From Streptomyces gardneri (GTDB lineage: Bacteria > Actinomycetota > Actinomycetes > Streptomycetales > Streptomycetaceae): DNA of 64,000 nt. The first letter of the stretch is position 1, and the number at the start of each line of letters is the position of its first letter. The notes under the pieces are model-generated. The model made no database searches, was not told the origin of the DNA, and saw only the letters and a program-made list of their open reading frames with translations. The stretch spans positions 1-64,000 of the forward strand of contig NZ_BJMN01000020.1 of the NCBI RefSeq assembly GCF_006539185.1, written 5' to 3'. Positions 20,417 through 30,093 of this stretch are shown here, in pieces. The translations under genes were made by a program, and so were the position numbers.

Positions 20417-21442
20417 GTGCCCACGCCCCACCGCGTCGCCGTCCTCGCCCTGCCCGGCCTCCTCCCCTTCGAGCTGGGCATCCCGCACCGCATCTTCGGC
20501 CGCGCCCGGGACCCCGAGGGCACGCTCCTGTACGAGATCGTCACCTGCGCCCCGGTCGCGGGCCCCGTCCCCACCGACGCCGACTTCTCCGTGCACGTGG
20601 AGCACGGCCCCGAGATCCTCGCCACCGCCGACACGGTCGTCGTCCCCGCCTCGTACGAGCTCGGCCCCGTCTACGAGGAGGGCAGGCTCACCGAGGAGCT
20701 CGCCGCCGCCCTCGCGCACATCCGGCCCGGCACCCGGCTCGTCTCCATCTGCACCGGCGGGTACGTGCTCGCCGCCGCCGGCTTCCTCGACGGCCGCCCG
20801 GCCACCACCCACTGGTCCTCCGCCGCGCACTTCCAGCGGATCTTCCCGCGCGTGCGGGTCGACGCCGACGTCCTCTTCGTCGACGACGGCGACGTCCTCA
20901 CCTCGGCGGGCGTGGCCGCCGGGATCGACCTCTGCCTGCACATCGTGCGCCGCGACCACGGCGCGGCCGTCGCCAACGACGTCGCCCGCAGGACCGTCGT
21001 ACCGCCGCACCGGGACGGCGGGCAGGCCCAGTACATCGAGCGGCCCCTCCCCGAGGCCGGCACACACACCACGACCACGGCCCGGGCGTGGGCGCTCGCC
21101 CACCTGCACGAGCCGATCCAGCTGCGGGACCTGGCCGGGAAGGAGGCGATGAGCGTACGGACGTTCACCCGCCGCTTCCGCGACGAGGTCGGGGTCAGCC
21201 CCGGGCAGTGGCTCACACAGCAGCGCGTCGAGCGCGCCCGGCACCTCCTGGAGTCCACCGGGCTGCCCGTCGACCGGGTCGCGCAGGACGCGGGCTTCGG
21301 CACGGCCCAGTCGCTCCGCGTGCACCTGATGAGCGCGATCGGGGTGACCCCGACGTCCTACCGGCGCACCTTCCGTTCCACTTCTTCGGCGCCGCCGGAG
21401 CCGTCGGAGGCATCGGGGACCTCGGAGGCGGCCTCCTCCTGA
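20417..21442 (+). CDS. GlxA-family transcriptional regulator (DJ-1/PfpI plus AraC HTH)
   Basis: A 341-aa regulator. The N-terminal class-I amidotransferase-like domain (about 1-190) has the elbow SICTGGYVL with its Cys. The C-terminal AraC/XylS domain (about 220-325) has two helix-turn-helix units: LRDLAGKEAMSVRTFTRRF and VDRVAQDAGFGTAQSLRVHL. GTG 20417 is supported by GGAAGGAG 8 nt upstream. It is divergent from an MFS exporter and overlaps the next MFS gene tail to tail by 85 bp, so it may regulate either. The ligand is unknown. Confidence 0.88.
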   Translation: MPTPHRVAVLALPGLLPFELGIPHRIFGRARDPEGTLLYEIVTCAPVAGPVPTDADFSVHVEHGPEILATADTVVVPASYELGPVYEEGRLTEELAAALAHIRPGTRLVSICTGGYVLAAAGFLDGRPATTHWSSAAHFQRIFPRVRVDADVLFVDDGDVLTSAGVAAGIDLCLHIVRRDHGAAVANDVARRTVVPPHRDGGQAQYIERPLPEAGTHTTTTARAWALAHLHEPIQLRDLAGKEAMSVRTFTRRFRDEVGVSPGQWLTQQRVERARHLLESTGLPVDRVAQDAGFGTAQSLRVHLMSAIGVTPTSYRRTFRSTSSAPPEPSEASGTSEAASS

Positions 21443-22623
21443 AGCTCCGGGGCCCGGCGGGCCGACCGCCGCTCCCCCACCGCGCCGACCACCGTGAGCA
21501 GCACGGTCAGTCCGACCCCGCAAAGGATCGCCGTCGAGGGGGCCACCACCTTGAGGAGGCCGCCCGCGAGGGTGCCGCTCGCCGCGTAACCGGCGCCGAC
21601 GGCCGCGTACATGACCGAGTACCCGGCGGCGAGCGCGGACGGCGGGAGGATCTCCCGCAGCGCGAGGTTCCGGGTGAGCATCGCGGGGGCCATGAGCAGG
21701 CCGGAGGCGGCCAGGGTGATCGCGATCCCCGCCGTCCAGGGCAGGAGCGCGACGAGCGCGACGCCGGCGGACACCGCGAGGACCAGGACGACGGACTGGA
21801 CGGGCAGCGGGCCGGGCCAGCGGCCGCCCCGCAGGCCGTACACGAACGCGCCGACGGCCGAGCCGATCGAGAACCCGGCAAGGAGCGGACCCGCCCAGCC
21901 GATGGCGATCCCGCGCTGTTCGAGCAGGGCGGGCAGGATCAGTTCGGCGAGCGCGAGCAGGGTCAGGGCCCCGGCCCCGAGGACGTACACGGGCCAGGCC
22001 CGCAGGAGCGCCCGCCGCACCGAGGCGCCCTCGCCCTGCGGCTCGGCCGACCAGCCGGCCGGCAGCAGCCACAGCCCCGCCACGGAGAACCCCATCAGGA
22101 CGGCCTGGAGGAGCAGCGGTACGGCGGGATCGACGCCGAGCGCGAGACCGGTGGCGAGCGCGGGCGCCGCCGCCCAGATCCCGAAGGTCAGCACCGACTC
22201 CATGCTCATCGCCTGCGTCACGGCCCGCTCCGGGACCAGGCTCGTCAGGAGCGCGCGCAGCCCGCCGGGTACGGCGGCGGGTCCCGCGCCCGCAAGGAGC
22301 GCGAAGGCGGCGAGGACGACGGGATGGGCGTCGGGCGCGAGCCCGAGCCCGGCGAACCCGGCGGCGCCGACGGCGAGTCCGGCGACGAGCTGCGGCCGGG
22401 CCCGCTCGGCGTTCATGCGCAGGCCGAGGACGGGCGCGGCGACGATCTCCCCGATGACGTACGCGGCGGCGAGCACGGCCCCGAGGGAGTAGCCGCCGGG
22501 CCGCTCGCGCACGAGGAAGACGAGCGCGAGCGGCGCCATGGCGACGGGCAGCCGCCCGGCGGCGGTGACGACGCACCAGGCGAGGACGGGTCGGGTGGCG
22601 AGCTCGCGGTAGGACATGGCCAT
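21358..22623 (-). CDS. MFS transporter
   Basis: A 421-aa membrane protein with about 12 hydrophobic segments. It lacks a strong drug-antiporter signature, though MNAERARPQLVAG and the repeated LLAGFSIGSAVGAFVYGLRGG are MFS-like. The substrate is unknown. Its last 28 codons lie inside the 3' end of the convergent AraC-type gene (21358-21442), encoding a charged tail rich in Glu and Ser that is probably disordered. The start is ATG 22623 or 22617. Confidence 0.8.
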   Translation of the reverse strand: MAMSYRELATRPVLAWCVVTAAGRLPVAMAPLALVFLVRERPGGYSLGAVLAAAYVIGEIVAAPVLGLRMNAERARPQLVAGLAVGAAGFAGLGLAPDAHPVVLAAFALLAGAGPAAVPGGLRALLTSLVPERAVTQAMSMESVLTFGIWAAAPALATGLALGVDPAVPLLLQAVLMGFSVAGLWLLPAGWSAEPQGEGASVRRALLRAWPVYVLGAGALTLLALAELILPALLEQRGIAIGWAGPLLAGFSIGSAVGAFVYGLRGGRWPGPLPVQSVVLVLAVSAGVALVALLPWTAGIAITLAASGLLMAPAMLTRNLALREILPPSALAAGYSVMYAAVGAGYAASGTLAGGLLKVVAPSTAILCGVGLTVLLTVVGAVGERRSARRAPELQEEAASEVPDASDGSGGAEEVERKVRR

Positions 22624-22707
22624 GACCGTAACCCCGAGGTGGTCCTGTCACCAGAGAATTCCGTGCGGGCCCGCCACGCCCGCGCGAACCCGCCACGCCC
22701 GTACCGC

Positions 22708-23759
<1,052 letters not shown>

Positions 23760-23763
<4 letters not shown>

Positions 23764-24692
23764 GACCCGCTCCTCTTGTCCGTGTTCGGGCGCTCGCCGG
23801 CCGCCGCCGCCCGGGCCATCTCCTCGAGGCGCTCCAGCATCGGCATGGGATCCGTCCCCACCGTGCCGGGCAGGAAGTCCGCGATCCGCTCGGGCGTCCA
23901 CGCGCCGCCCTCCGCGTATCCGGCGCGCAGCTCCCTCGGCTGCGCCCAGACCGCGATCTTCGGGCCGGCGATCGTGTACACCTGGCCGGTGATCCTCTCC
24001 GCCCTGGCCCGCTCCGAGAGCAGGTAGACGACGAGCGCGGCCACATCCTCCGGCTCCCCGATCTCCTTCAGCTCCATGGGGACGTTCGCGGACATCCGGG
24101 TCCTGGCCACGGGCGCGACCGCGTTCGCGGTGACCCCGTACTTGTGGAGTCCGAGGGCGGCGCTCCGGACGAGCGAGATGATCCCGCCCTTCGCCGCCGA
24201 GTAGTTGGCCTGGGCGACCGAGCCCTGGTGGTTGCCGCTGGTGAAGCCGATCAGGGTCCCCGTGCCCTGCTTGCGCATGACCGCCGAGGCCGCGCGGAAG
24301 ACCGTGAAGGTGCCCTTGAGGTGGGTGGCGACGACCGGGTCCCACTCCTCCTCGGACATGTTGAAGAGCATCCGCTCGCGCAGGATGCCCGCCACGCACA
24401 CGACACCGTCGATCCGCCCGTACTCCGCGAGCGCGACGTCCACGATCCGTTGGCCGCCCTCCATCGTCGAGATGTCGTCGGCGACGGCGACGGCCGCGCC
24501 GCCGGCCGCCTCGATCTCCTTCACGACGGCGAGGGCGATCTCCGAGGTCGGTTCACCACCCTCGATCGACACCCCGTAGTCGTTCACGACGACCTTCGCG
24601 CCCTCCGCCGCGCACGCGAGGGCGACCGCGCGGCCGATGCCCCGCCCCGCGCCCGTCACGGCGACGACCTTGCCAGCCAAGAAGTTCCCCAT
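23760..24692 (-). CDS. Short-chain dehydrogenase/reductase (hydroxyacyl-CoA type)
   Basis: A 310-aa SDR. The cofactor motif TGAGRGIG is at about residues 13-20, the catalytic region has TSGNHQGSVAQANYSAAKGG (Tyr and Lys), and the C-terminal extension resembles the dehydrogenase part of peroxisomal multifunctional enzymes (17-beta-HSD4-like). It probably oxidises a 3-hydroxyacyl-CoA or related alcohol with NAD. ATG 24692 follows GGGAGGGG; the upstream frame runs into the operator region. It is the first gene of the SDR/alcohol dehydrogenase operon, divergent from the cyclase. Confidence 0.88.
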
Positions 24693-24713
24693 GCCCGGCC
24701 CCTCCCGCAGTTT

Positions 24714-24728
24714 CTGACGGTCCGTTAG
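24714..24728. promoter_or_regulatory. Shared palindromic operator, site D1
   Basis: CTGACGGTCCGTTAG, 11 of 12 arm bases matching the shared motif, 22 bp upstream of the SDR start in the divergent SDR/cyclase promoter region. Confidence 0.65.
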
Positions 24729-24747
24729 ATTCATTCGTCGTCAGGAT

Positions 24748-24762
24748 TCTACGGTCCGTCAG
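24748..24762. promoter_or_regulatory. Shared palindromic operator, degenerate site D2
   Basis: TCTACGGTCCGTCAG keeps the right arm and the ACG/CGT core (9 of 12 arm bases). It lies 31 bp before the cyclase start at 24793 and may serve that promoter. Confidence 0.45.
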
Positions 24763-24792
24763 ATACCCGATAACAAGACCCCGGAGGCCCCG

Positions 24793-25719
24793 ATGTCTCT
24801 GCCCGCCGCATTTCACGAGATCGCCAAACGCGTCAACAACTGGGGCCGTTGGGGCCAGGACGACGAGATCGGCACGCTCAACCTCGTCACCGACGAGGTC
24901 GTGCGGGAGGCCGTCGCGACCGTCCGCACGGGCCGGCGCGTCCCCCTCGCCGTCGACCTCAAGCAGGACGGCGTCCAGACCGGCATGATCCCCGGCCGCG
25001 TCAACCCGCTCCACGTCATGGTCCAGGTCAACCAGGAGCTGTTCGGCCCCGGCACGGTCGCCACCAGCGACGACGCCGTGACCCTCGGCCTCCAGGCCGG
25101 CACCCACTGGGACGCCCTGACGCACGCCTCGCACTCCGGGCGGATCTACAACGGCCGGCCCGCCAACACGATCACCGCGCACGGCCGCGCCGAGTTCAGC
25201 GGCATCCACACCGCCCGCCAGGTCGTCTCACGGGGCGTCCTGCTCGACGTGGCTGCCGCCAAGGGCCTCGACCGGCTGCCCGGCGGGCACGCCGTCACCC
25301 CCGAAGACCTCGACGAGGCGGCCGAGTTCGGCGGGGTCACCGTCCGGTCCGGCGACATCGTCCTCGTACGGACGGGTCAGATGCAGGTGTACCTGGCCGG
25401 GGACAAGCACGGGTACGCCTTCCCGTCCCCCGGGCTCTCGGTCCGTACGCCGGAGTGGTTCCACGCCCGGGACGTCGCGGCCGTCGCCAACGACACGCTC
25501 ACCTTCGAGATCTTCCCGCCGGAGATCGACGACCTCTGGCTGCCCGTCCACGCCCTCGACCTCGTCGAGATGGGGATGCTCCAGGGGCAGAACTGGAATC
25601 TGGAGGAACTGTCCACAGCCTGTGCACAGGAGCGGCGCTACGCCTTCCTGCTCTCCGCGATGCCGGAGCCCTTCGTCGGCGGCACGGGCACACCGGTGGC
25701 CCCGGTCGCGATCCTCTGA
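24793..25719 (+). CDS. Cyclase family protein (kynurenine-formamidase-like hydrolase)
   Basis: A 308-aa metal-dependent hydrolase of the cyclase family (PF04199). The metal-binding motif appears as AGTHWDALTHASH (about residues 102-114), and FEIFPPEIDDLWLPVHALDLVEMGM fits the family's C-terminal half. Family members hydrolyse amides or lactones or cyclise polyketides; the substrate here is unknown. ATG 24793 follows CGGAGG. It is divergent from the SDR operon and shares the D1/D2 operator region, so it is probably a step of the same catabolic pathway. Confidence 0.85.
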   Translation: MSLPAAFHEIAKRVNNWGRWGQDDEIGTLNLVTDEVVREAVATVRTGRRVPLAVDLKQDGVQTGMIPGRVNPLHVMVQVNQELFGPGTVATSDDAVTLGLQAGTHWDALTHASHSGRIYNGRPANTITAHGRAEFSGIHTARQVVSRGVLLDVAAAKGLDRLPGGHAVTPEDLDEAAEFGGVTVRSGDIVLVRTGQMQVYLAGDKHGYAFPSPGLSVRTPEWFHARDVAAVANDTLTFEIFPPEIDDLWLPVHALDLVEMGMLQGQNWNLEELSTACAQERRYAFLLSAMPEPFVGGTGTPVAPVAIL

Positions 25720-25768
25720 GACACATCCTTGCCGGTGGCGGCGCGTTCGCACGCGCCCCGAGCACGGC

Positions 25769-25816
25769 GAGCGGAGCGAATGGGGGTCCCCCCGCGCGCG
25801 AAGCGCTCCGGGGGAG
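25769..25816. repeat. Streptomyces-type intergenic inverted repeat element
   Basis: A GC-rich element with GGGGGTCCCCCC in the centre and GAGCGGAGCG/CGCTCCG flanks, in the gap between the cyclase and the ATP-binding protein. Similar 'GAATGGGGGTCCCCCCGC' phrases recur between genes in Streptomyces genomes (from memory). It may also act as a bidirectional terminator. Confidence 0.5.
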
Positions 25817-25916
25817 CCGCCACCCGGCCACGACCCGCACACGCCGAGGGCACACGGCCCTCGGCTCCCCTCGCCACGAATCGCTCACACCAGAGTGGGC
25901 AAAACGGAACGAACCG

Positions 25917-26360
25917 TCAACAGCGCACCCGGCCGGGTGACACCGCACCCTGCCCGCCCGAAGGGGTCACCGGGGCCCGGTCCACCTCGCACCAGATGCT
26001 CTTGCCGGCACCCTCGCGCTGCCAGCCCCACCGGTCCGCGAGGCCGTCGACCAGCTCCAGACCGCGTCCGTTGGTGTCCTCGCCCTCCGCGTGCCGGGGC
26101 TGCGGCGGGCGGTCGCTCGTGTCCGCGACCTCGACGCGCACCCCGCCCTCCGCCGCGAACAGCATCCGCAGCACGGCGGGACAGCCCGTGTGCACGACGG
26201 CGTTGGTCACGAGCTCGGAGATGAGCAGCACCAGCGTCTCCGCCAGCGGCTCGTCGTCCTGTATGCCCGAACCGGCGAGCCGCGAACGCGCCCACCTCCG
26301 GGCTCGCCCCACTTCCGCCGGGTCGGGCCCGACCTCCAACTGAACCTGAAGCACCTGCAC
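25917..26360 (-). CDS. RsbW-like ATP-binding anti-sigma/serine kinase domain protein
   Basis: A 147-aa stand-alone HATPase of the GHKL family. The N box is ELVTNAVVHT, the G1 box DTSDRPPQ and the G2 region NGRGLELVDGLADRWGW. Such proteins phosphorylate STAS-domain antagonists and hold sigma factors; many copies exist in streptomycetes. A STAS protein lies at 33529-33918, but a link between them is only an inference. The start is GTG 26360. Confidence 0.82.
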   Translation of the reverse strand: MQVLQVQLEVGPDPAEVGRARRWARSRLAGSGIQDDEPLAETLVLLISELVTNAVVHTGCPAVLRMLFAAEGGVRVEVADTSDRPPQPRHAEGEDTNGRGLELVDGLADRWGWQREGAGKSIWCEVDRAPVTPSGGQGAVSPGRVRC

Positions 26361-26484
26361 CGCTCACACCATCCGAACCGGCGGACACACCTTCACGGAA
26401 CGTGATTTCCTTGTGGGACAGCATGGTTGACGTACAGTCACCGCAACAAGCGCTTCGGGCATATTCCAGCGCGAAGGAGTACGA

Positions 26485-26652
26485 GTGGTCCATACTGTGC
26501 GACGCACTCTGCGGGTAGTCGAACGCCGGGTGCGAGCGGCGGGCATCCCCGGGCCCGGGGTCACCTCGGGGGCGACACCGGGACGATCCGGGCCAACGAG
26601 CACTCGCATCCCACGGAGAGTACCGGAGCCGGAGACCGACTCCGGGCCGTGA
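26485..26652 (+). CDS. Possible small protein (55 aa)
   Basis: A GTG-started frame of 55 codons, preceded by a good ribosome-binding site (GAAGGAG, 26473-26479). The product is Arg/Val-rich at the N-terminus (VVHTVRRTLRVVERRVRAAG) and Pro-rich later. Third codon positions are only moderately GC-rich, unlike the neighbouring genes, so it may be a remnant or non-coding. No family was recognised. The rest of the gap 26361-26712 shows a TTGACG at about 26433 without a convincing -10. Confidence 0.3.
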   Translation: MVHTVRRTLRVVERRVRAAGIPGPGVTSGATPGRSGPTSTRIPRRVPEPETDSGP

Positions 26653-26712
26653 CGGCCCCACCGAAGGACACAACCCGATATCGACATTCCGTGACGCGGC
26701 GGATGCGGAGCG

Positions 26713-27594
26713 CTACAGGCGGGCCGCCACCACCTCCTCGGCCCGCGCGGCGGGCAGCCACAGCTCCGCCCGCACCCAGGCCCGCTTGAGGTGCAGGTGC
26801 ACGTCCGCCTCCCAGGTGAAGCCCATGCCGCCGTGCACCTGGAGGCAGTCACGGGCGTTCGCGGTGGCGGCCTCGTCGGCGAGGAGCTTGGTCCCGGCGA
26901 TCTCGACGGGGTCGGCGGTCACGGCGGCGGCCCGCACGGCGGCCCGCGCGAGCTCGGCCCGCACGAGCATCCCGGCGCACAGATGCTTGACCGCCTGAAA
27001 CCCCCCGATGACCTGCCCGAACTGCGTCCGCTCCCGCGCGTAGGCGACAGCCATGTCAGTGGTCCGCCCGGCACTCCCGACCTGCTCGGCGGCGGTGAGC
27101 AGAGCCGCGACGAGGCCGTCGCCCGCCGCCGGGACCTCCGCCGGGCCCACGAGCCCCGGCACCCGATGCAGCGGCGTCAGCGGATCCACCGATCGCATCG
27201 GTACGGCGCCCGACACGTCCCCCAGCACCACATCCGCCTCGTCCAGCCAAGGAACCAGCCCTTCCGAGGCGGAGGTCACCACCACCTCCCCCTCCGCAGC
27301 GCCCCGCAGGGACCCCGCCGCCATATGCGTCGCGACCAGCGGCCCCGGCAGCAGCACCCGCCCCGCCTCCTCGAAGAGGAGCACCGCCTCCGGGAGGCCG
27401 AGCCCCACCCCGCCCTCCTCCTCCGGCAGTCGCAGCGCGAAGAACCCGGCCGCGCCGAGCTCCCGCCACAGCTCCCGGTCCAGGCCCCCGGAATCGACGG
27501 CCGCCCGCAGCGCCTCCCGGTCGAAGAGCCGCGCGAGCAGCTCGCGCACCCCCTTCCGCAGCGCCCGCTGGTCCTCGGTGAGTCGGAAGTCCAT
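26713..27594 (-). CDS. Acyl-CoA dehydrogenase, short subunit
   Basis: A 293-aa acyl-CoA dehydrogenase, shorter than the usual 380 or so because the middle beta domain is reduced. Visible: MDFRLTEDQRALRKGVRELLA start, ARERTQFGQVIGGFQAVKH and LQVHGGMGFTWEADVHLHLKRA near the end. It lies 8 nt after a second dehydrogenase gene in the same operon. Such short/long pairs form alpha2beta2 enzymes in steroid and alicyclic acid breakdown (FadE28/FadE29 type). The role is FAD-dependent 2,3-desaturation of an acyl-CoA ester. Confidence 0.88.
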   Translation of the reverse strand: MDFRLTEDQRALRKGVRELLARLFDREALRAAVDSGGLDRELWRELGAAGFFALRLPEEEGGVGLGLPEAVLLFEEAGRVLLPGPLVATHMAAGSLRGAAEGEVVVTSASEGLVPWLDEADVVLGDVSGAVPMRSVDPLTPLHRVPGLVGPAEVPAAGDGLVAALLTAAEQVGSAGRTTDMAVAYARERTQFGQVIGGFQAVKHLCAGMLVRAELARAAVRAAAVTADPVEIAGTKLLADEAATANARDCLQVHGGMGFTWEADVHLHLKRAWVRAELWLPAARAEEVVAARL

Positions 27595-27602
27595 GGCGGG
27601 GG

Positions 27603-28736
27603 TCACCGCCCCTTCGGGAGGCCGAGGATGCGCTCGGCGACGATGTTGCGCTGGATCTGGGAGGTGCCGGCCGCGATCGTGTACGAGAGCGAGGACAGCC
27701 GGTCGAGGGTCCAGTCGCGGCCGAGATCGAGCGCGTCGGGGCCGAGGACCGTCGCGGCGGCCTCGTACAGCTCCTGGCGGGCGTGCGAGTAGTGCAGCTT
27801 GAAGACGGACCCGCCGGCGCCCGGCACCCCGCCGGTCGCCTGGGCCTCGCTGACGTTCGCCTGGGTGAGCCTCCACAGGGCCTGGAACTCGGCGGAGAGC
27901 CTGCCGAGCCGGCGCCGCAGGACGGGGTCGTCCCAGGTGCCGTTCTCCCGTGCCGCACGGGCGAGTTCGCCGAGGAGGCGGCGGCAGGCGACGACCTCGC
28001 CGACGAACGCGGTGCCGCGCTCGAAGGAGAGGGTCACCATGGTGACGCGCCAGCCGTCGTTCTCGTCCCCCACCCGGTTCCCGACGGGTATCCGGACCTC
28101 GTCGAGGAACATCTCGGCGAACTCGGTGGAGCCGGCGAGGGTGCGCAGCGGCCGTACGGTGACGCCGGGGGCGTCCATGGGCATGGCGAGCCAGCTGATG
28201 CCCCGGTGCTTGGGGGCGGTGGGGTCCGTACGGACGAGGAGTTCGCACCAGTCGGCGACCTCGGCGTGCGAGGTCCAGATCTTCTGCCCGCTGACGACGT
28301 ACTCGTCGCCGTCCCGGACGGCCTTCGTCCGCAGGGAGGCGAGGTCGGAGCCCGCCTCGGGCTCGCTGAAGCCCTGGCACCAGACCTCGTCGCCGCGCAG
28401 GACCGGCGGCAGCCAGCGCTCCCGCTGGGCGGCCGTGCCCTCGGCGGCGATCGTCGGGCCCGCGTGGAGCAGTCCGACGAAGTTGGCGCCGACGTAGGGC
28501 GCTCCGGCGAGCTCGGTCTCCTCCAGGAAGATCAGCCGCTGGGTGGGGGACGCGTCCCAGTGGACGTCGGCGTATCCGGCGTCGTGCAGCCTGCGCTGCC
28601 AGCCGCAGTCGTACGCGCGCCGGGCCGGCCAGTCGAGCGGGTCGGGCCTCGGCGGCAAGGTGGGCAGGACGGCCGCGAGCCAGGCCCGCAGCCGCGCCCG
28701 GAACTCCTCCTCCTCCGCGCTGTACGCGAGGTCCAT
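27603..28736 (-). CDS. Acyl-CoA dehydrogenase, long subunit
   Basis: A 377-aa acyl-CoA dehydrogenase. WCQGFSEPEAGSDLASLRTKA and the loop YVVSGQKIWTSHAEVADW mark the FAD/substrate site; RDWTLDRLSSLSYTIAAGTSQIQR is the C-terminal FAD-binding part. ATG 28736 shares its A with the amidohydrolase stop (TGATG). With the 293-aa partner just downstream it probably makes a heteromeric FAD enzyme. It is the middle gene of the operon amidohydrolase-long-short under operator E1. Confidence 0.9.
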   Translation of the reverse strand: MDLAYSAEEEEFRARLRAWLAAVLPTLPPRPDPLDWPARRAYDCGWQRRLHDAGYADVHWDASPTQRLIFLEETELAGAPYVGANFVGLLHAGPTIAAEGTAAQRERWLPPVLRGDEVWCQGFSEPEAGSDLASLRTKAVRDGDEYVVSGQKIWTSHAEVADWCELLVRTDPTAPKHRGISWLAMPMDAPGVTVRPLRTLAGSTEFAEMFLDEVRIPVGNRVGDENDGWRVTMVTLSFERGTAFVGEVVACRRLLGELARAARENGTWDDPVLRRRLGRLSAEFQALWRLTQANVSEAQATGGVPGAGGSVFKLHYSHARQELYEAAATVLGPDALDLGRDWTLDRLSSLSYTIAAGTSQIQRNIVAERILGLPKGR

Positions 28737-29947
28737 CAGCCGACGCCCCGGATGCCCCGGTCGAAGTCCAGGTCGAGCATGCGGATGGCGTTGCCGCGCA
28801 TGAGCTTGTAGATCGTCTCGTCGTCGAGGCCCTGGACGTGGTCGAGGGCGACCTCCTTGGTGTGCGGGAAGGTCGAGTCGACGTGCGGGTAGTCGGTCTC
28901 GAAGGTGGCGTTGTCCCTCCCCACCACGTCGAGGGACGCGATGCCGTGCTTGTCGCGGAAGAAGCAGCAGAAGATCTGCCGGTAGTAGTACGTGGACGGC
29001 GGCTCGGGGATGAGGTCGCGGACGCCGCCCCAGGCGCGGTGCTCCTCCCACACGTCGTCGGCGCGTTCGAGGGCGTACGGGATCCAGCCCATCTGGCCCT
29101 CGCTGTAGGCGAGCTTGAGCCGGGGGAACTTCACGAGGACGCCGGAGAAGAGGAAGTCCATCATCGAGGCCATGGCGTTGTTGAAGCTGAGGGAGGCCTG
29201 GACGGCGGGCGGGGCGTCGGGGGAGGCGGCGGGCATCTGGCTGCTGGAGCCGATGTGCATGTTGACGACCGTGCCGGTCTCCTGGCAGACGGCGAAGAAG
29301 GGGTCCCAGTAGCCGGAGTGGATGGAGGGGAGTCCGAGGTGGGTGGGGATCTCGGAGAAGGTGACGGCCTTGACTCCCCGGGCGGCGTTGCGCCGGATCT
29401 CGGCCACGGCCAGGTCGATGTCCCAGAGCGGGATGATGCAGAGCGGGATGAGCCGGCCGCCGCTGTCGCCGCACCACTCCTCGACCATCCAGTCGTTGTA
29501 GGCGCGGACGCAGGCGAGGGCGACCTCCTTGTCCTGGGCCTCGGCGAAGGTCTGGCCGCAGAAGCGGGGGAAGGTGGGGAAGCAGAGGGAGGCCTCGACG
29601 TGGTTGAGGTCCATGTCCTTCAGGCGGGCGGCCGGGTCCCAGCAGCCGCGGCGCATCTCCTCCCTCGTGATGCCTTCGAGGGTCATGTCGTCGCGGTCGA
29701 AGCCGACGGCGGCGATGTTGCGCTTGTACGGGAACTTGAGGTCCTCGTAGATCCACCAGTCGGTGGGCGGCCCTTCGGGGTCCATCGTGATCTGGTACTT
29801 GCCGGCGACGTAGGCGAGCTCGCCGATGCCGGCCGTGAGGGGCCTGGGGCCGCGGTCGCGGTACTTCTTCGGCAGCCAGGTCTCGAAGAGGTGGGCCGGC
29901 TCGATCACGTGGTCGTCGACGCTGATGATGCGGGGCAGTTCCGTCAT
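28736..29947 (-). CDS. Amidohydrolase family 2 protein (metal-dependent TIM-barrel hydrolase)
   Basis: A 403-aa member of the ACMSD/amidohydrolase-2 group. The metal ligands appear in ISVDDHVIEP (DxH at about 11-13), VNMHIGSS and ETDYPHVDSTFP (Asp). Family members decarboxylate or hydrolyse ring-derived intermediates; in alicyclic and steroid pathways they often open rings, which is the likely role here. ATG 29947 follows GGAGGGG. It is the first gene of the operon with two acyl-CoA dehydrogenases and is divergent from the acyl-CoA ligase across operators E1/E2. Confidence 0.87.
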   Translation of the reverse strand: MTELPRIISVDDHVIEPAHLFETWLPKKYRDRGPRPLTAGIGELAYVAGKYQITMDPEGPPTDWWIYEDLKFPYKRNIAAVGFDRDDMTLEGITREEMRRGCWDPAARLKDMDLNHVEASLCFPTFPRFCGQTFAEAQDKEVALACVRAYNDWMVEEWCGDSGGRLIPLCIIPLWDIDLAVAEIRRNAARGVKAVTFSEIPTHLGLPSIHSGYWDPFFAVCQETGTVVNMHIGSSSQMPAASPDAPPAVQASLSFNNAMASMMDFLFSGVLVKFPRLKLAYSEGQMGWIPYALERADDVWEEHRAWGGVRDLIPEPPSTYYYRQIFCCFFRDKHGIASLDVVGRDNATFETDYPHVDSTFPHTKEVALDHVQGLDDETIYKLMRGNAIRMLDLDFDRGIRGVG

Positions 29948-29975
29948 GACCCCTCCATGTCTCTCATGGCGCTTT

Positions 29976-29990
29976 CTGATGGACCGTCAG
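29976..29990. promoter_or_regulatory. Shared palindromic operator, site E1
   Basis: CTGATGGACCGTCAG, 11 of 12 arm bases matching the motif, 29 bp upstream of the amidohydrolase start. A half-site CTGACG follows at 29993-29998. Confidence 0.65.
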
Positions 29991-30061
29991 ATCTGACGGG
30001 ATCAGGCTAGCCCCGCACCCCTGGACCGACAAGCGCCCGGCCTCTACGCTCACCGCACTAT

Positions 30062-30076
30062 CTGACGGAACGTCAG
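30062..30076. promoter_or_regulatory. Shared palindromic operator, site E2
   Basis: CTGACGGAACGTCAG, a perfect 6-3-6 palindrome 18 bp upstream of ATG 30094 and directly before the ribosome-binding site AAGAGGAG. It serves the acyl-CoA ligase. Confidence 0.7.
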
Positions 30077-30093
30077 CCAAGAGGAGTACGGTC

